Position numbers and translations under genes: made by a program. Below are positions 25,732 through 33,413 of a stretch of DNA of 64,000 nt, one piece after another; positions within the stretch are counted from its first letter, which is position 1, and each line of letters begins with the position of its first letter. The stretch is from Pseudarthrobacter raffinosi. Lineage in GTDB: Bacteria; Actinomycetota; Actinomycetes; Actinomycetales; Micrococcaceae. Under the pieces are notes generated by a model. It saw only the letters and a program-made list of their open reading frames with translations, did no database searches and was not told the DNA's origin. The stretch covers positions 97,629-161,628 of the forward strand of contig NZ_JAMXBH010000006.1 of assembly GCF_023913735.1 (NCBI RefSeq), in the 5' to 3' direction.

Positions 25732-26397
25732 CTAGGACTCTTTGGGGAAGCGAGAGATTCCGCGCCAAGCTAAACGGTAAATGAGGTCGCTGGCCACATC
25801 GAGGTCCAGGTTCCCGTCCGTTTCCAGCCAGTAACGCGCGCTGACCTGGGCCATTCCGGCCAGGCCACGGCCCAGAAGCTGCGCCTCCAGGGGGGGCAGC
25901 TTGGTGTCCTCGGCAATCACGCGGGCAACGGCGTCCGCGAATGTCTTGTTGAATGTCTCGAGGCGTGAACTGACATCGGGATCGTTAATGAGGTCCGATT
26001 CGAAGACCAGGCGGTGTGCTTGGTCGTCGCTTGCGATGAAGCGGTAGTAGGCGCGCATCACCGCCTGGACACGTTCGTCATTGTCGGTGGTGGAGCTCAA
26101 CGCACCAAGCATCAGGTCCGTCAGCGACGCTAGATGGCTGTCCAGCAGGGCAAGATACAGCTCCCGTTTGGACGGGAAGTGCTGGTACAGCACCGGTTTG
26201 CTGACATGGGCCGTTTCGGCGATTTCATCCATGGCGGCGCCATGGTAGCCGTTGGCGACAAAAACCTCCTGCGCCGCAGCGAGGAGCTGCGCCCGGCGCT
26301 CATCCCGGGGAAGCCGGGCGGACCTCTGGCCCGCCGTCCGTTGAGGTGCGGCGGGTTCGCCGCCGGACGCCGGGTCAGCCCGTGCTTCATGGACCAC
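25732..26397 (-). CDS. TetR-family transcriptional regulator
   Basis: A 221-residue regulator. The helix-turn-helix is typical: MDEIAETAHVSKPVLYQHFP at about residues 57-76, preceded by AAQEVFVANGYHGAA. The C-terminal ligand domain is all-helical and unassigned. About 40 Ala/Pro/Arg-rich residues precede the domain. The start is GTG at 26397. It diverges from moeZ across 84 nt that contain the repeats TTACC (26421-26425) and GGTAA (26441-26445), which could be its operator. The neighbouring DUF3107 gene is a likely co-transcribed target, by inference. Confidence 0.88.
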   Translation of the reverse strand: MVHEARADPASGGEPAAPQRTAGQRSARLPRDERRAQLLAAAQEVFVANGYHGAAMDEIAETAHVSKPVLYQHFPSKRELYLALLDSHLASLTDLMLGALSSTTDNDERVQAVMRAYYRFIASDDQAHRLVFESDLINDPDVSSRLETFNKTFADAVARVIAEDTKLPPLEAQLLGRGLAGMAQVSARYWLETDGNLDLDVASDLIYRLAWRGISRFPKES

Positions 26398-26470
26398 AGT
26401 TGCCCTACTTTCCCTTGCCGTTACCTACACAATACTGCGCGGTAATATGACCGGGCGGTATCTCGGGGCA

Positions 26471-26476
26471 TACATT
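26471..26476 (+). promoter_or_regulatory. Leaderless-type -10 hexamer before moeZ
   Basis: TACATT lies 5 nt before the ATG at 26482, with no Shine-Dalgarno. Confidence 0.45.
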
Positions 26477-26481
26477 GAAGT

Positions 26482-27681
26482 ATGGCTTCGACTTTGACCG
26501 CAAATGATTCCTCTGTCTCGCTTAACCCGCTCGTGGAGCCCGCCGGTGAATTGACGCCGGCCGAGGTGGAACGCTACTCGCGGCACCTCATCATTCCCGA
26601 AATCGGAGCGGTGGGGCAGCGGCGGCTGAAGAACGCCAGGGTACTTGTTATCGGAGCCGGGGGACTGGGCTCGCCCGCCCTGCTCTACTTGGCGGCAGCG
26701 GGCGTGGGGACCCTGGGAATCATCGACGACGACGCCGTTGACCTCAGCAACCTGCAACGCCAGGTGATCCACGGCGTCGCCGACGTAGGACGGCCCAAGA
26801 TCGAATCCGCGCGGGACGCGATTGCCGCACTGAACCCGCTTGTGGAGGTCCGGCTGCACAACGTCAGGCTGGATGCCTCCAACGCACTGGAGCTGTTCGC
26901 GGACTACGATCTGATCCTGGACGGGGCGGACAACTTCGCCACCCGCTACCTGGTCAACGACTCCGCCGCCATCCTCGGCAAGCCTTATGTGTGGGGATCG
27001 ATCTTCCGTTTCGACGGTCAGGTCAGCGTGTTTTGGGAAAAGCACGGACCCACCTACCGGGACCTATACCCCGAGGCCCCGCCGGCCGGATCCGTGCCCT
27101 CCTGCGGCGAGGGTGGCGTCTTCGGCATGCTCTGTGCTGCTGTGGGTTCACTTATGGTGACCGAGGCAGTGAAGCTGATCACCGGCGTCGGACGTTCACT
27201 CCTGGGCAGGGTGGCACTGTTTGATGCGCTGGGCGGCAGCTGGCGCGAGATCCGGGTGTCCAAGGACCCGGCGGCCGAGCCCATTACGGAACTGACGGAC
27301 TACGAAGCCTTCTGCGGCATTACCCCCGCCGCCCTCGCCGACACGGAGCACACGGTGACGGCGACCCAGCTGGCCACCATGCTGGCGTCCCGGAAGGCAG
27401 GCCTGAAGGACTTCGAGCTGGTGGACGTCAGGGAAACCGGCGAACACGACATCGTGAGCATCGACGGCTCGGTGCTGATCCCGCAGGGCAGGATCCTGGC
27501 GGGGGAGGCCTGGGCGGAACTTCCGCAGGACAAGGACATTGTGTTCCACTGCAAGGCCGGCACGCGGTCAGGGAACGTGCTGGAGGCTGCGCGGAAGGCA
27601 GGCTACCAGCGGGTCAGCCATCTCGACGGCGGCATCCTGGCCTGGGTGCGCGATGTGGAACCGCAGAAGCCGGTCTACTGA
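26482..27681 (+). CDS. moeZ: MoeZ: ThiF/MoeB adenylyltransferase fused to a rhodanese domain
   Basis: A 399-residue two-domain enzyme. The E1-like domain (about 28-265) has the ATP-binding GAGGLGSPALLYLAAAGVGT and the segment DLSNLQRQVIHG. The rhodanese domain (about 300-395) has the active loop CKAGTR with Cys357. It adenylates the C-terminal glycine of ubiquitin-like sulfur carriers and transfers sulfur to them; mycobacterial MoeZ serves the molybdopterin and cysteine (CysO) carriers. The zinc-binding CxxC pair of E. coli MoeB is absent (YRDLYPEAP here). The thi operon 1.9 kb upstream has ThiS but no ThiF, so MoeZ is the best candidate to activate ThiS. Confidence 0.9.
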   Translation: MASTLTANDSSVSLNPLVEPAGELTPAEVERYSRHLIIPEIGAVGQRRLKNARVLVIGAGGLGSPALLYLAAAGVGTLGIIDDDAVDLSNLQRQVIHGVADVGRPKIESARDAIAALNPLVEVRLHNVRLDASNALELFADYDLILDGADNFATRYLVNDSAAILGKPYVWGSIFRFDGQVSVFWEKHGPTYRDLYPEAPPAGSVPSCGEGGVFGMLCAAVGSLMVTEAVKLITGVGRSLLGRVALFDALGGSWREIRVSKDPAAEPITELTDYEAFCGITPAALADTEHTVTATQLATMLASRKAGLKDFELVDVRETGEHDIVSIDGSVLIPQGRILAGEAWAELPQDKDIVFHCKAGTRSGNVLEAARKAGYQRVSHLDGGILAWVRDVEPQKPVY

Positions 27682-27690
27682 CCGGGCGGG

Positions 27691-29004
27691 TCAGGCGGTT
27701 TCGAGGCCCCGGTGGTCCACGGGGCACTCCGCCTGCGCTGCGGTGGCCGGCTGCTCCACGGTGATGCCGTAGAGGGTTTCGAGCGCGGACACGTAGTCGT
27801 CCTGTTGGCCGTTGGCGGCGAGCTCACGGGCACGGACAGTGGGCACGTGCAGCAGCTGCTTGACCATCCGGCGGAGGGCGAACTCCACTTCCTCGGCGGC
27901 GGCGGTGCAGCCGTGGCGGGCACGGACGCGTTCCATTTCCGCATCCAGGACGTTCATGGTGTGCCGGCGGAGCGCCACGATGGCGGAATCCATCGAGCGG
28001 GCTTCCCGTTCCTGTTCGAAGGCCTGGGCCGCGCCGGACACGATGCCGCTGGCCTGGGTGAGGGACTCGGCCTGTTCCTGGGGTGCCGCCAAACGCACGG
28101 ATTCCAGCGTGAGCAGCTCAACGCCGTCGAGCTGGCCGACTTCGGGGTCAAAGTCATGGGTGAGGGCGAGGTCGATCGCGATCAGCGGCTGGGGAGAGCC
28201 CGCGCGGATCTCGGCAAGTTCGCCAGCCTCGACCCGGGTGTCGGAGCCGCTGCAGCCGATCATAACGTCTGCCGCAGCTACGGCTACCGGCAGGGATTCG
28301 CTGTCCAGCGCTGTTCCGCCGCGCGTGGCGACGAACGCTTCGGCGCGTCCCGACGAGGAGAACACGGAGATGTCGGTGCAGCCCCGTTCGCGGAGCAGAG
28401 CCATGGTGGCGCCGGCGTAGGCGCCGGTGCCGAACACCACCACCTTCTTCGCTGACCAGTCGGGGCTTTCGGAAAGATCGGTGGCCAGATCCAGTGCAAC
28501 TGAAACGATGGACAGGCCCCTGGAACCGAGGGCGGTCTGCGCTCCGACGTCCTTGGCCGTCTTGGAGGCGGCCTGGAAGAGGCGGACCAGGCCGGAGCTG
28601 GCCGTGCCCTCGTGCTGGGCAGTGATGAGTGCGCGGCGGACCTGGCCGGCGATTTCACGTTCACCCACCACGGCGGAGTCCAGTCCGGCGCTGACGGCGA
28701 ACAGGTGCTGGCTGACTTCGGGGCCGGTGCGTGTGCTGAAGGAGCGGGACACGAGCTGTTCGTTGAGGCCGCTGAGTCCGCTGATCTCGGACACGAGAGC
28801 CGCACGTGCGGCCTCAACATCGTCAGCGTGGGGCGCTTCGCCGTAGATTTCGTAGCGGTTGCAGGTGGCAAGCACAATCGCACCCGTCACTGCCGGCGAT
28901 CCGGAGAGTGCGGATGTTGCGATACCGGAGGCACCGTTGCTCAGTTGAGCAACGGTCTCAAGGTCGATGTCGGCGTGTGTAGCCACCAATGAAAAAAGAA
29001 CCAC
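27691..29004 (-). CDS. hemA: Glutamyl-tRNA reductase
   Basis: A 437-residue enzyme that reduces glutamyl-tRNA to glutamate-1-semialdehyde, the first committed step of heme synthesis. The catalytic cysteine is in [10 protein letters not shown] (Cys48), and the NADPH-binding domain shows [21 protein letters not shown]. The C-terminal dimerisation helices end in a Glu/Ala-rich tail. GTG at 29004 gives the classic start ([13 protein letters not shown]), and TATGAT lies 9 nt upstream; a longer frame starting at 29052 would run through the promoter. It diverges from hemE, and its stop faces moeZ at 9 bp. Confidence 0.93.
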   Translation of the reverse strand: MVLFSLVATHADIDLETVAQLSNGASGIATSALSGSPAVTGAIVLATCNRYEIYGEAPHADDVEAARAALVSEISGLSGLNEQLVSRSFSTRTGPEVSQHLFAVSAGLDSAVVGEREIAGQVRRALITAQHEGTASSGLVRLFQAASKTAKDVGAQTALGSRGLSIVSVALDLATDLSESPDWSAKKVVVFGTGAYAGATMALLRERGCTDISVFSSSGRAEAFVATRGGTALDSESLPVAVAAADVMIGCSGSDTRVEAGELAEIRAGSPQPLIAIDLALTHDFDPEVGQLDGVELLTLESVRLAAPQEQAESLTQASGIVSGAAQAFEQEREARSMDSAIVALRRHTMNVLDAEMERVRARHGCTAAAEEVEFALRRMVKQLLHVPTVRARELAANGQQDDYVSALETLYGITVEQPATAAQAECPVDHRGLETA

Positions 29005-29013
29005 AGCAGACCA

Positions 29014-29019
29014 ATCATA
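29014..29019 (-). promoter_or_regulatory. -10 hexamer of hemA
   Basis: On the minus strand TATGAT ends 9 nt before the GTG at 29004, which would give a leader of only about 0-3 nt. Confidence 0.4.
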
Positions 29020-29081
29020 GCTTTTTCGTAGCCCGGTAGAACAACCGGCCAACCGGCAACGGGCGGTGGAGGGCCATGATT

Positions 29082-29119
29082 CCTGTCACGGCGCGTCCCG
29101 GGCGGCTCTCCGTGACAGG
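29082..29119. promoter_or_regulatory. Inverted repeat in the hemA-hemE divergent region
   Basis: CCTGTCACGG (29082-29091) and CCGTGACAGG (29110-29119) form a perfect 10-bp inverted repeat with an 18-nt spacer, upstream of hemE. It could be a regulator site or, if transcribed, a hairpin. No match to a known heme regulator is claimed. Confidence 0.5.
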
Positions 29120-29149
29120 CTGTCGTTATCTTTTAGGGCCGATTTTGGG

Positions 29150-29155
29150 CACAAT
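29150..29155 (+). promoter_or_regulatory. Probable -10 of hemE
   Basis: CACAAT lies 7 nt before the ATG at 29163. AAAGG at 29157-29161 is too close to the start to be a ribosome binding site, so the transcript is probably leaderless. Confidence 0.35.
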
Positions 29156-29162
29156 CAAAGGC

Positions 29163-30281
29163 ATGACTTCCAGCTCCGCCGTGTCCAATGCCGTGCCTAG
29201 TGTCCCGTCTAACGGCAGAGCCCTCGCTGCCGGCCATCCGCTGATGGACGGCCGCACCTCAGATTCGCCGCTCATCACCGCTTACCGTGGCGGCAAGCCG
29301 TCGCGGCGGCCGGTGTGGTTCATGCGGCAGGCCGGGCGCTCCCTGCCGGAATACCTGAAGGTGCGCGAAGGCGTGGCCATGCTGGATTCCTGCCTGCGGC
29401 CCGAGCTCGCGGCCGAAATCACGCTGCAGCCCGTCCGGCGCCATGACGTGGACGCTGGCATTTTCTTCTCCGACATCGTCATTCCGCTCAAGCTCGCCGG
29501 CGTCGGCGTGGACATTGTGCCGGGCGTGGGCCCCGTGCTGGACAAACCGGTGCGCACGGCTGCAGACGTTGCCGCCCTGCCCCAGCTGACCTGGGAAGCG
29601 CTGGAACCGATCCGCGAAGCCGTGCGGCTGACCGTCGCCGAGCTGGGCAAAACCCCGCTGATCGGCTTTGCCGGTGCCCCGTTCACCCTCGCCGCCTACA
29701 TGGTGGAGGGCAAACCCTCCCGTGACCACCTGGGCCCGCGCACCATGATGCACGCGGACCCGGAAGCCTGGACGGCGCTGGCCAACTGGGCCGCCGACGC
29801 CTCGGGGATGTTCCTCCGCGCCCAGCTGGAAGCCGGCGCCTCCGCCGCGCAGCTGTTTGATTCCTGGGCAGGGTCGCTGGGCCTGGCCGACTACACCAAG
29901 TTCGTGGCACCTGCCTCGGCCCGTGCGCTGGACCATGTCCGCCACCTCGGCGCGCCGCTGATCCACTTTGGTACCGGAACCTCCGAACTGCTTGTTGCCA
30001 TGCGCGACGTCGGCGTGGACGTGGTGGGCGTGGATTACCGCCTTCCGCTGGATGAGGCCAACCGGCGCCTGGGTGGAACGGTGCCGCTGCAGGGCAACAT
30101 CGACCCCGCGTTGCTTTCCGCGCCGTGGGACGTGCTGGAAGCCCATGTCCGTGCGGTCATTGCGGCCGGCGCTTCTGCGCCCGGCCATGTGCTCAACCTT
30201 GGACACGGGGTGCCGCCGGAAACCGACCCCACGGTCCTGACCCGCGTTGTAGAACTCATCCACTCCATTTCCCCGGAGTAG
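29163..30281 (+). CDS. hemE: Uroporphyrinogen decarboxylase
   Basis: A 372-residue TIM-barrel enzyme that decarboxylates the four acetate side chains of uroporphyrinogen III to give coproporphyrinogen III. The signature RPVWFMRQAGRSLPEY lies at about residues 45-60, and GFAGAPFTLAAYM and HFGTGTSELL follow. The ATG at 29163 is preferred over an in-frame start at 29076 because it follows the probable promoter. About 40 N-terminal residues before the conserved core are low complexity. It is the first gene of the rightward heme cluster; hemY follows after 4 nt. Confidence 0.94.
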   Translation: MTSSSAVSNAVPSVPSNGRALAAGHPLMDGRTSDSPLITAYRGGKPSRRPVWFMRQAGRSLPEYLKVREGVAMLDSCLRPELAAEITLQPVRRHDVDAGIFFSDIVIPLKLAGVGVDIVPGVGPVLDKPVRTAADVAALPQLTWEALEPIREAVRLTVAELGKTPLIGFAGAPFTLAAYMVEGKPSRDHLGPRTMMHADPEAWTALANWAADASGMFLRAQLEAGASAAQLFDSWAGSLGLADYTKFVAPASARALDHVRHLGAPLIHFGTGTSELLVAMRDVGVDVVGVDYRLPLDEANRRLGGTVPLQGNIDPALLSAPWDVLEAHVRAVIAAGASAPGHVLNLGHGVPPETDPTVLTRVVELIHSISPE

Positions 30282-30285
30282 GACC

Positions 30286-31728
30286 GTGGGCAGTTCCGAG
30301 ACACCGGCCCAGACCGCCGTCGTCCTTGGCGGCGGCATCTCCGGCCTGCTGGCCGCACGCGAGCTGGCAGCTGCCGGACGCACCGTCACCGTCCTGGAAG
30401 CCACAGCATCCTGGGGCGGCTGCGTGGGCAGCCACGTGGTGGCCGGCCTCACCCTGGACAGCGGAGCAGAGTCCTTCGCCACACGCTCCTCAGCCGTGGC
30501 GGACCTTGCTGCTGAACTGGGACTCGGCGGCAACGTTGTGGCGCCCCGCCCGGGCGGCGCCTGGGTGCAGCTTCCGGACGGCCCCCGCGAACTGCCCAAG
30601 ACCGGAGTCCTGGGCATTCCCGCCAACCCTTGGGACCCGGAGGTCAGGCGGTCCCTCGGATTTGCGGGTTCGCTGCGGGCGTCGCTGGACAAGTACCTGC
30701 CGGCGTCGATCGGCGCGTCGGCGGACGTCACCAGCGTCGCGGCGCTGGTGCGGGCCCGGATGGGCCGCCGCGTGTTGGACCGCCTCGTAGCCCCGGTGGT
30801 GGGCGGCGTGCACTCCGCGGACCCCGGACTCCTGGACGTGGACATGGTGGCCCCCGGCCTCCGGGCCGGAATCCGTGAGCACGGTTCCCTCGCAGCCGCG
30901 GTGGCCGCCCAGCGGCGCGGTTCCACCCAGCCGTCCGTTGCGAAGGCGGGTTCCGCCGTCGCCGGCCTCAACGGCGGGATGCACACCCTGGTGTCGGCCC
31001 TGCTCAGCGATCTCCGCAGCCGCGGGGTCACCCTGATGAGTGGAACAGCCGCGGACGCCGTCGAACGGACGCCGGACGGGTGGCGGGTCACCGCCGGTGA
31101 CGCAGCGTACGACGGCGGCCTGCTGGTGGTGGCGCTGCCCGGCCCGGCCGCAGTGGGGCTGCTTCAGGCGGCCGTACCCGCCCTCGCCGGCAGGAGCCCC
31201 GAAAGCGGGCCGGACGTCCGGCTCGTTACCCTGGTGGTGGACCTGCCCGAACTTGACCGCCGGCCGCGGGGCACCGGGATCCTCGTGGCCCCCCAAACGC
31301 CGGGCATCCAGGCTAAAGCCCTCACGCATGCAACCGCCAAGTGGGATTGGCTCGCCGCTGCGGCAGGTCCCGGGACGCACGTGCTGCGGCTCTCGTACGG
31401 CCGCCTGGAAGCCTCGGAACCCGCGACCGCAGAAACCGGCGGCTCCGCCCCAGCCGCCGACACTGAACTCCTGGCTGCTGCCTTGCACGACGCTTCGGCC
31501 CTGCTGGACGTCCCGGTGCAGGGGACCGACGTCGTTGGCTGGGATGTTGTCAGGTGGCAAGGGGCCCTGCCGTTCGCGGCCGTAGGACACAAAGCCCGGG
31601 TGGCCGAGGTCAGGAAGCTCTGCGCGGCAGAGGCTGGCCTCGGCATTGTGGGCGGATGGGTGGCCGGCAACGGACTCGCCGCCGTGGTGGCCGATACCCG
31701 AAAAGAAATTCGCAGCCTGCTCAGCTGA
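30286..31728 (+). CDS. hemY: Coproporphyrinogen/protoporphyrinogen III oxidase, HemY (CgoX) type
   Basis: A 480-residue FAD enzyme. The dinucleotide-binding motif VVLGGGISGLLAARELAAAG starts near residue 9, and the C-terminal FAD motif GLGIVGGWVAGNGLAAVV is present. Because HemQ and a HemH of actinobacterial type are in the same cluster, it should act in the coproporphyrin-dependent pathway, oxidising coproporphyrinogen III to coproporphyrin III with oxygen. The start is GTG at 30286, 4 nt after hemE, so the two are probably translated from one mRNA. A spacer and an unrelated secreted-protein gene separate it from hemQ. Confidence 0.92.
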   Translation: MGSSETPAQTAVVLGGGISGLLAARELAAAGRTVTVLEATASWGGCVGSHVVAGLTLDSGAESFATRSSAVADLAAELGLGGNVVAPRPGGAWVQLPDGPRELPKTGVLGIPANPWDPEVRRSLGFAGSLRASLDKYLPASIGASADVTSVAALVRARMGRRVLDRLVAPVVGGVHSADPGLLDVDMVAPGLRAGIREHGSLAAAVAAQRRGSTQPSVAKAGSAVAGLNGGMHTLVSALLSDLRSRGVTLMSGTAADAVERTPDGWRVTAGDAAYDGGLLVVALPGPAAVGLLQAAVPALAGRSPESGPDVRLVTLVVDLPELDRRPRGTGILVAPQTPGIQAKALTHATAKWDWLAAAAGPGTHVLRLSYGRLEASEPATAETGGSAPAADTELLAAALHDASALLDVPVQGTDVVGWDVVRWQGALPFAAVGHKARVAEVRKLCAAEAGLGIVGGWVAGNGLAAVVADTRKEIRSLLS

Positions 31729-31815
31729 CCATCGCTCCTGTTCAGTGGAATATGGGCCTTGAAGGGACCACTCCGGGGTGCAGTTTCCGGTTTTCAATCC
31801 ACCCCCTGATGTGGC

Positions 31816-31821
31816 TAGGGT
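31816..31821 (+). promoter_or_regulatory. -10 hexamer before the secreted P/S/T-rich protein gene
   Basis: TAGGGT lies 8 nt before the ATG at 31830, giving a nearly leaderless transcript. It supports this start over the in-frame ATG at 31809. Confidence 0.35.
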
Positions 31822-31829
31822 CGATAACT

Positions 31830-32591
31830 ATGGTTATTTACAGGTCCGAATTTTCCCGTTCCCGGACCAGTATCCATGGGGGACTCCGGCGTGGCGCTGC
31901 AGCGGCTGCCGTCGGAGCGGTACTGGTCCTGTCCGCCGGCGTGCCGGCATCCCAGGCGGCTGACGGCAGCGCCGAACCCCCAGGGTCCGCCGAGGTTGCG
32001 GCCGACGGGGACCTCGCCGGGGTCGGTGGCCTGCTGAATGGACTCCTGGGCGGTTCCGGCGGACAGGCCAAAGCCTCACCGGAACCGACTCCGGCCCCCT
32101 CAGGATCGTCCACTCCGACGGCCACGGCTACACCGTCTCCCGCCCCCACGTCCACGGCCCCCACGTCAACTGCGCCGACGTCGTCCGCTCCGTCGACATC
32201 TGCCAGCCCAGCGCCGCAGGGCACCACTCCGCAGGGCACGGCTCCCCAAGGTGCCGTCCCGACGTCGAGCGCTCCGGCGCCGCTCAGCACGTCCCCGGAT
32301 GCCGCAGGTTCAGCGGCAGGCACGCAGCCGAACGGCCAGCCCGGCACCCCAGCCGACGCGACGCAGGAAGCCGATCCTGCTGCGGACCAGCCCACGGACA
32401 CCCACAGCACCAACGCCACGCCTGTTTCGGGACCGGGGCGCCACGGAAACGCGCCTGCCAGCCGGGACAACATGGCGTCCGCCACGGCAGCAGCCGCGGC
32501 CGCCGAACCCGCGAAGGTCTGGCTTGGTGTGGGACTGGTGGGGTCCGCCGGAGCCGCTGGCCTCCTTTTTGCCCGGATCCGCCAGATCTGA
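31830..32591 (+). CDS. Secreted Pro/Ser/Thr/Ala-rich protein with a C-terminal membrane anchor
   Basis: A 253-residue protein that I do not recognise. It has a basic N-terminus and signal-peptide-like helix (about 20-40, ending ASQAADG). A glycine-rich patch (GGLLNGLLGGSGG) follows, then about 130 residues of low-complexity Pro/Ser/Thr/Ala with repeats such as PTSTAPTSTAPTSSAP and PQGTTPQGTAPQGAV. It ends with a hydrophobic segment (VWLGVGLVGSAGAAGLLFAR) and a short basic tail. This is the layout of an envelope-spanning stalk, possibly O-mannosylated, but there is no LPXTG motif. It sits inside the heme cluster between hemY and hemQ. Confidence 0.65.
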   Translation: MVIYRSEFSRSRTSIHGGLRRGAAAAAVGAVLVLSAGVPASQAADGSAEPPGSAEVAADGDLAGVGGLLNGLLGGSGGQAKASPEPTPAPSGSSTPTATATPSPAPTSTAPTSTAPTSSAPSTSASPAPQGTTPQGTAPQGAVPTSSAPAPLSTSPDAAGSAAGTQPNGQPGTPADATQEADPAADQPTDTHSTNATPVSGPGRHGNAPASRDNMASATAAAAAAEPAKVWLGVGLVGSAGAAGLLFARIRQI

Positions 32592-32646
32592 CCTCAGTGC
32601 CGGATTGGCTCACAACCCACGCTTCGCCGAACGTGTGACATTGAGC

Positions 32647-32667
32647 ACTTCTACGTCTTGTAGAAGT
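32647..32667. promoter_or_regulatory. Perfect palindrome upstream of the hemQHCDB operon
   Basis: ACTTCTAC (32647-32654), spacer GTCTT, GTAGAAGT (32660-32667). It is 45 nt upstream of the hemQ ATG. It overlaps a possible promoter (GTGACA 32635-32640, 18 nt, TGTAGA 32659-32664). An alternative -10, CAAACT (32699-32704), lies 7 nt before the ATG, which would place the palindrome upstream of that -35. I found no second copy in the other intergenic regions of the window. Confidence 0.6.
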
Positions 32668-32711
32668 CGCTGGTTTCGACTTGGCGGTAGGGAAGGGGCA
32701 AACTGGTAACC

Positions 32712-33413
32712 ATGAGCCACACTTCTGCCGAATCTGTCACTAAAACCGAAGAATCAGCCGAGCAGTTCTTCACTCTCTGGACTGTTTTCAAGCGGTCCGA
32801 GGAACTGGTGCGCAGCGCTGATGCTGCCGCCGATTTCGATGCCCTGTTGGTCCGCCTGGCCGAGGCCGGCGTGACGCACCGCGGCAGCTACGACGTCTCC
32901 GCGATGCGCGCCGACGCCGACATCATGGTGTGGCTCCACGGCCCGAAGCCCGAAGCGCTGCAGCAGGCCATCCGCGACATCCGCCGCAGCACGCTTTTCG
33001 CCGGAACCGAGATTGTCTGGTCCGCCATGGGCGTGCACCGGGAAGCCGAGTTCGCCAAGAACCACACCCCCGCTTACTCACGCGGTGTGGCCCCGGCCGA
33101 ATGGCTCTGCGTCTACCCGTTCGTGCGCTCCTATGAGTGGTACATCCTGCCCGAGGAAGAACGCGGCAAGATGCTGCGCGACCACGGTATGCTGGGCCGG
33201 GAGTTCCCGCAGGTCATCTCCAACACGGTATCCTCCTTCGCCCTGGGAGACTGGGAATGGATCCTGGGACTGGAAGCCCCAGAACTGGTGGACCTCGTGG
33301 ACCTCATGCGCCACCTCCGCGCCACCGAAGCACGCAACCACGTACGGGAGGAAATCCCGTTCTACACCGGCCGCCGCATCACCGCAGCCGAGGTCGCTGA
33401 GGTCCTCGCATGA
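32712..33413 (+). CDS. hemQ: Coproheme decarboxylase HemQ (ChdC, chlorite-dismutase family)
   Basis: A 233-residue chlorite-dismutase-fold enzyme that converts coproheme III to heme b with peroxide, the last step of the coproporphyrin-dependent pathway. Family features are CVYPFVRSYEWYI (with the probable catalytic Tyr), RDHGMLGREFPQV, NTVSSFALGDWEW and the C-terminal FYTGRRI. It is full length. The ATG at 32712 has no clear Shine-Dalgarno. Its stop overlaps hemH by 4 nt. It leads the hemQ-hemH-hemC-hemD-hemB run, in which every junction overlaps. Confidence 0.93.
   Translation: MSHTSAESVTKTEESAEQFFTLWTVFKRSEELVRSADAAADFDALLVRLAEAGVTHRGSYDVSAMRADADIMVWLHGPKPEALQQAIRDIRRSTLFAGTEIVWSAMGVHREAEFAKNHTPAYSRGVAPAEWLCVYPFVRSYEWYILPEEERGKMLRDHGMLGREFPQVISNTVSSFALGDWEWILGLEAPELVDLVDLMRHLRATEARNHVREEIPFYTGRRITAAEVAEVLA

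Noticed and set aside
29004..29052. A longer hemA starting at 29052
   Set aside because: The extra 16 residues pass through the TATGAT hexamer and do not resemble any glutamyl-tRNA reductase N-terminus.
29259..31091. A 610-codon open frame on the minus strand across hemE and hemY
   Set aside because: It is antisense to two well-supported heme genes, has repetitive Arg/Pro/Ala composition typical of GC-rich shadow frames, and matches no family.
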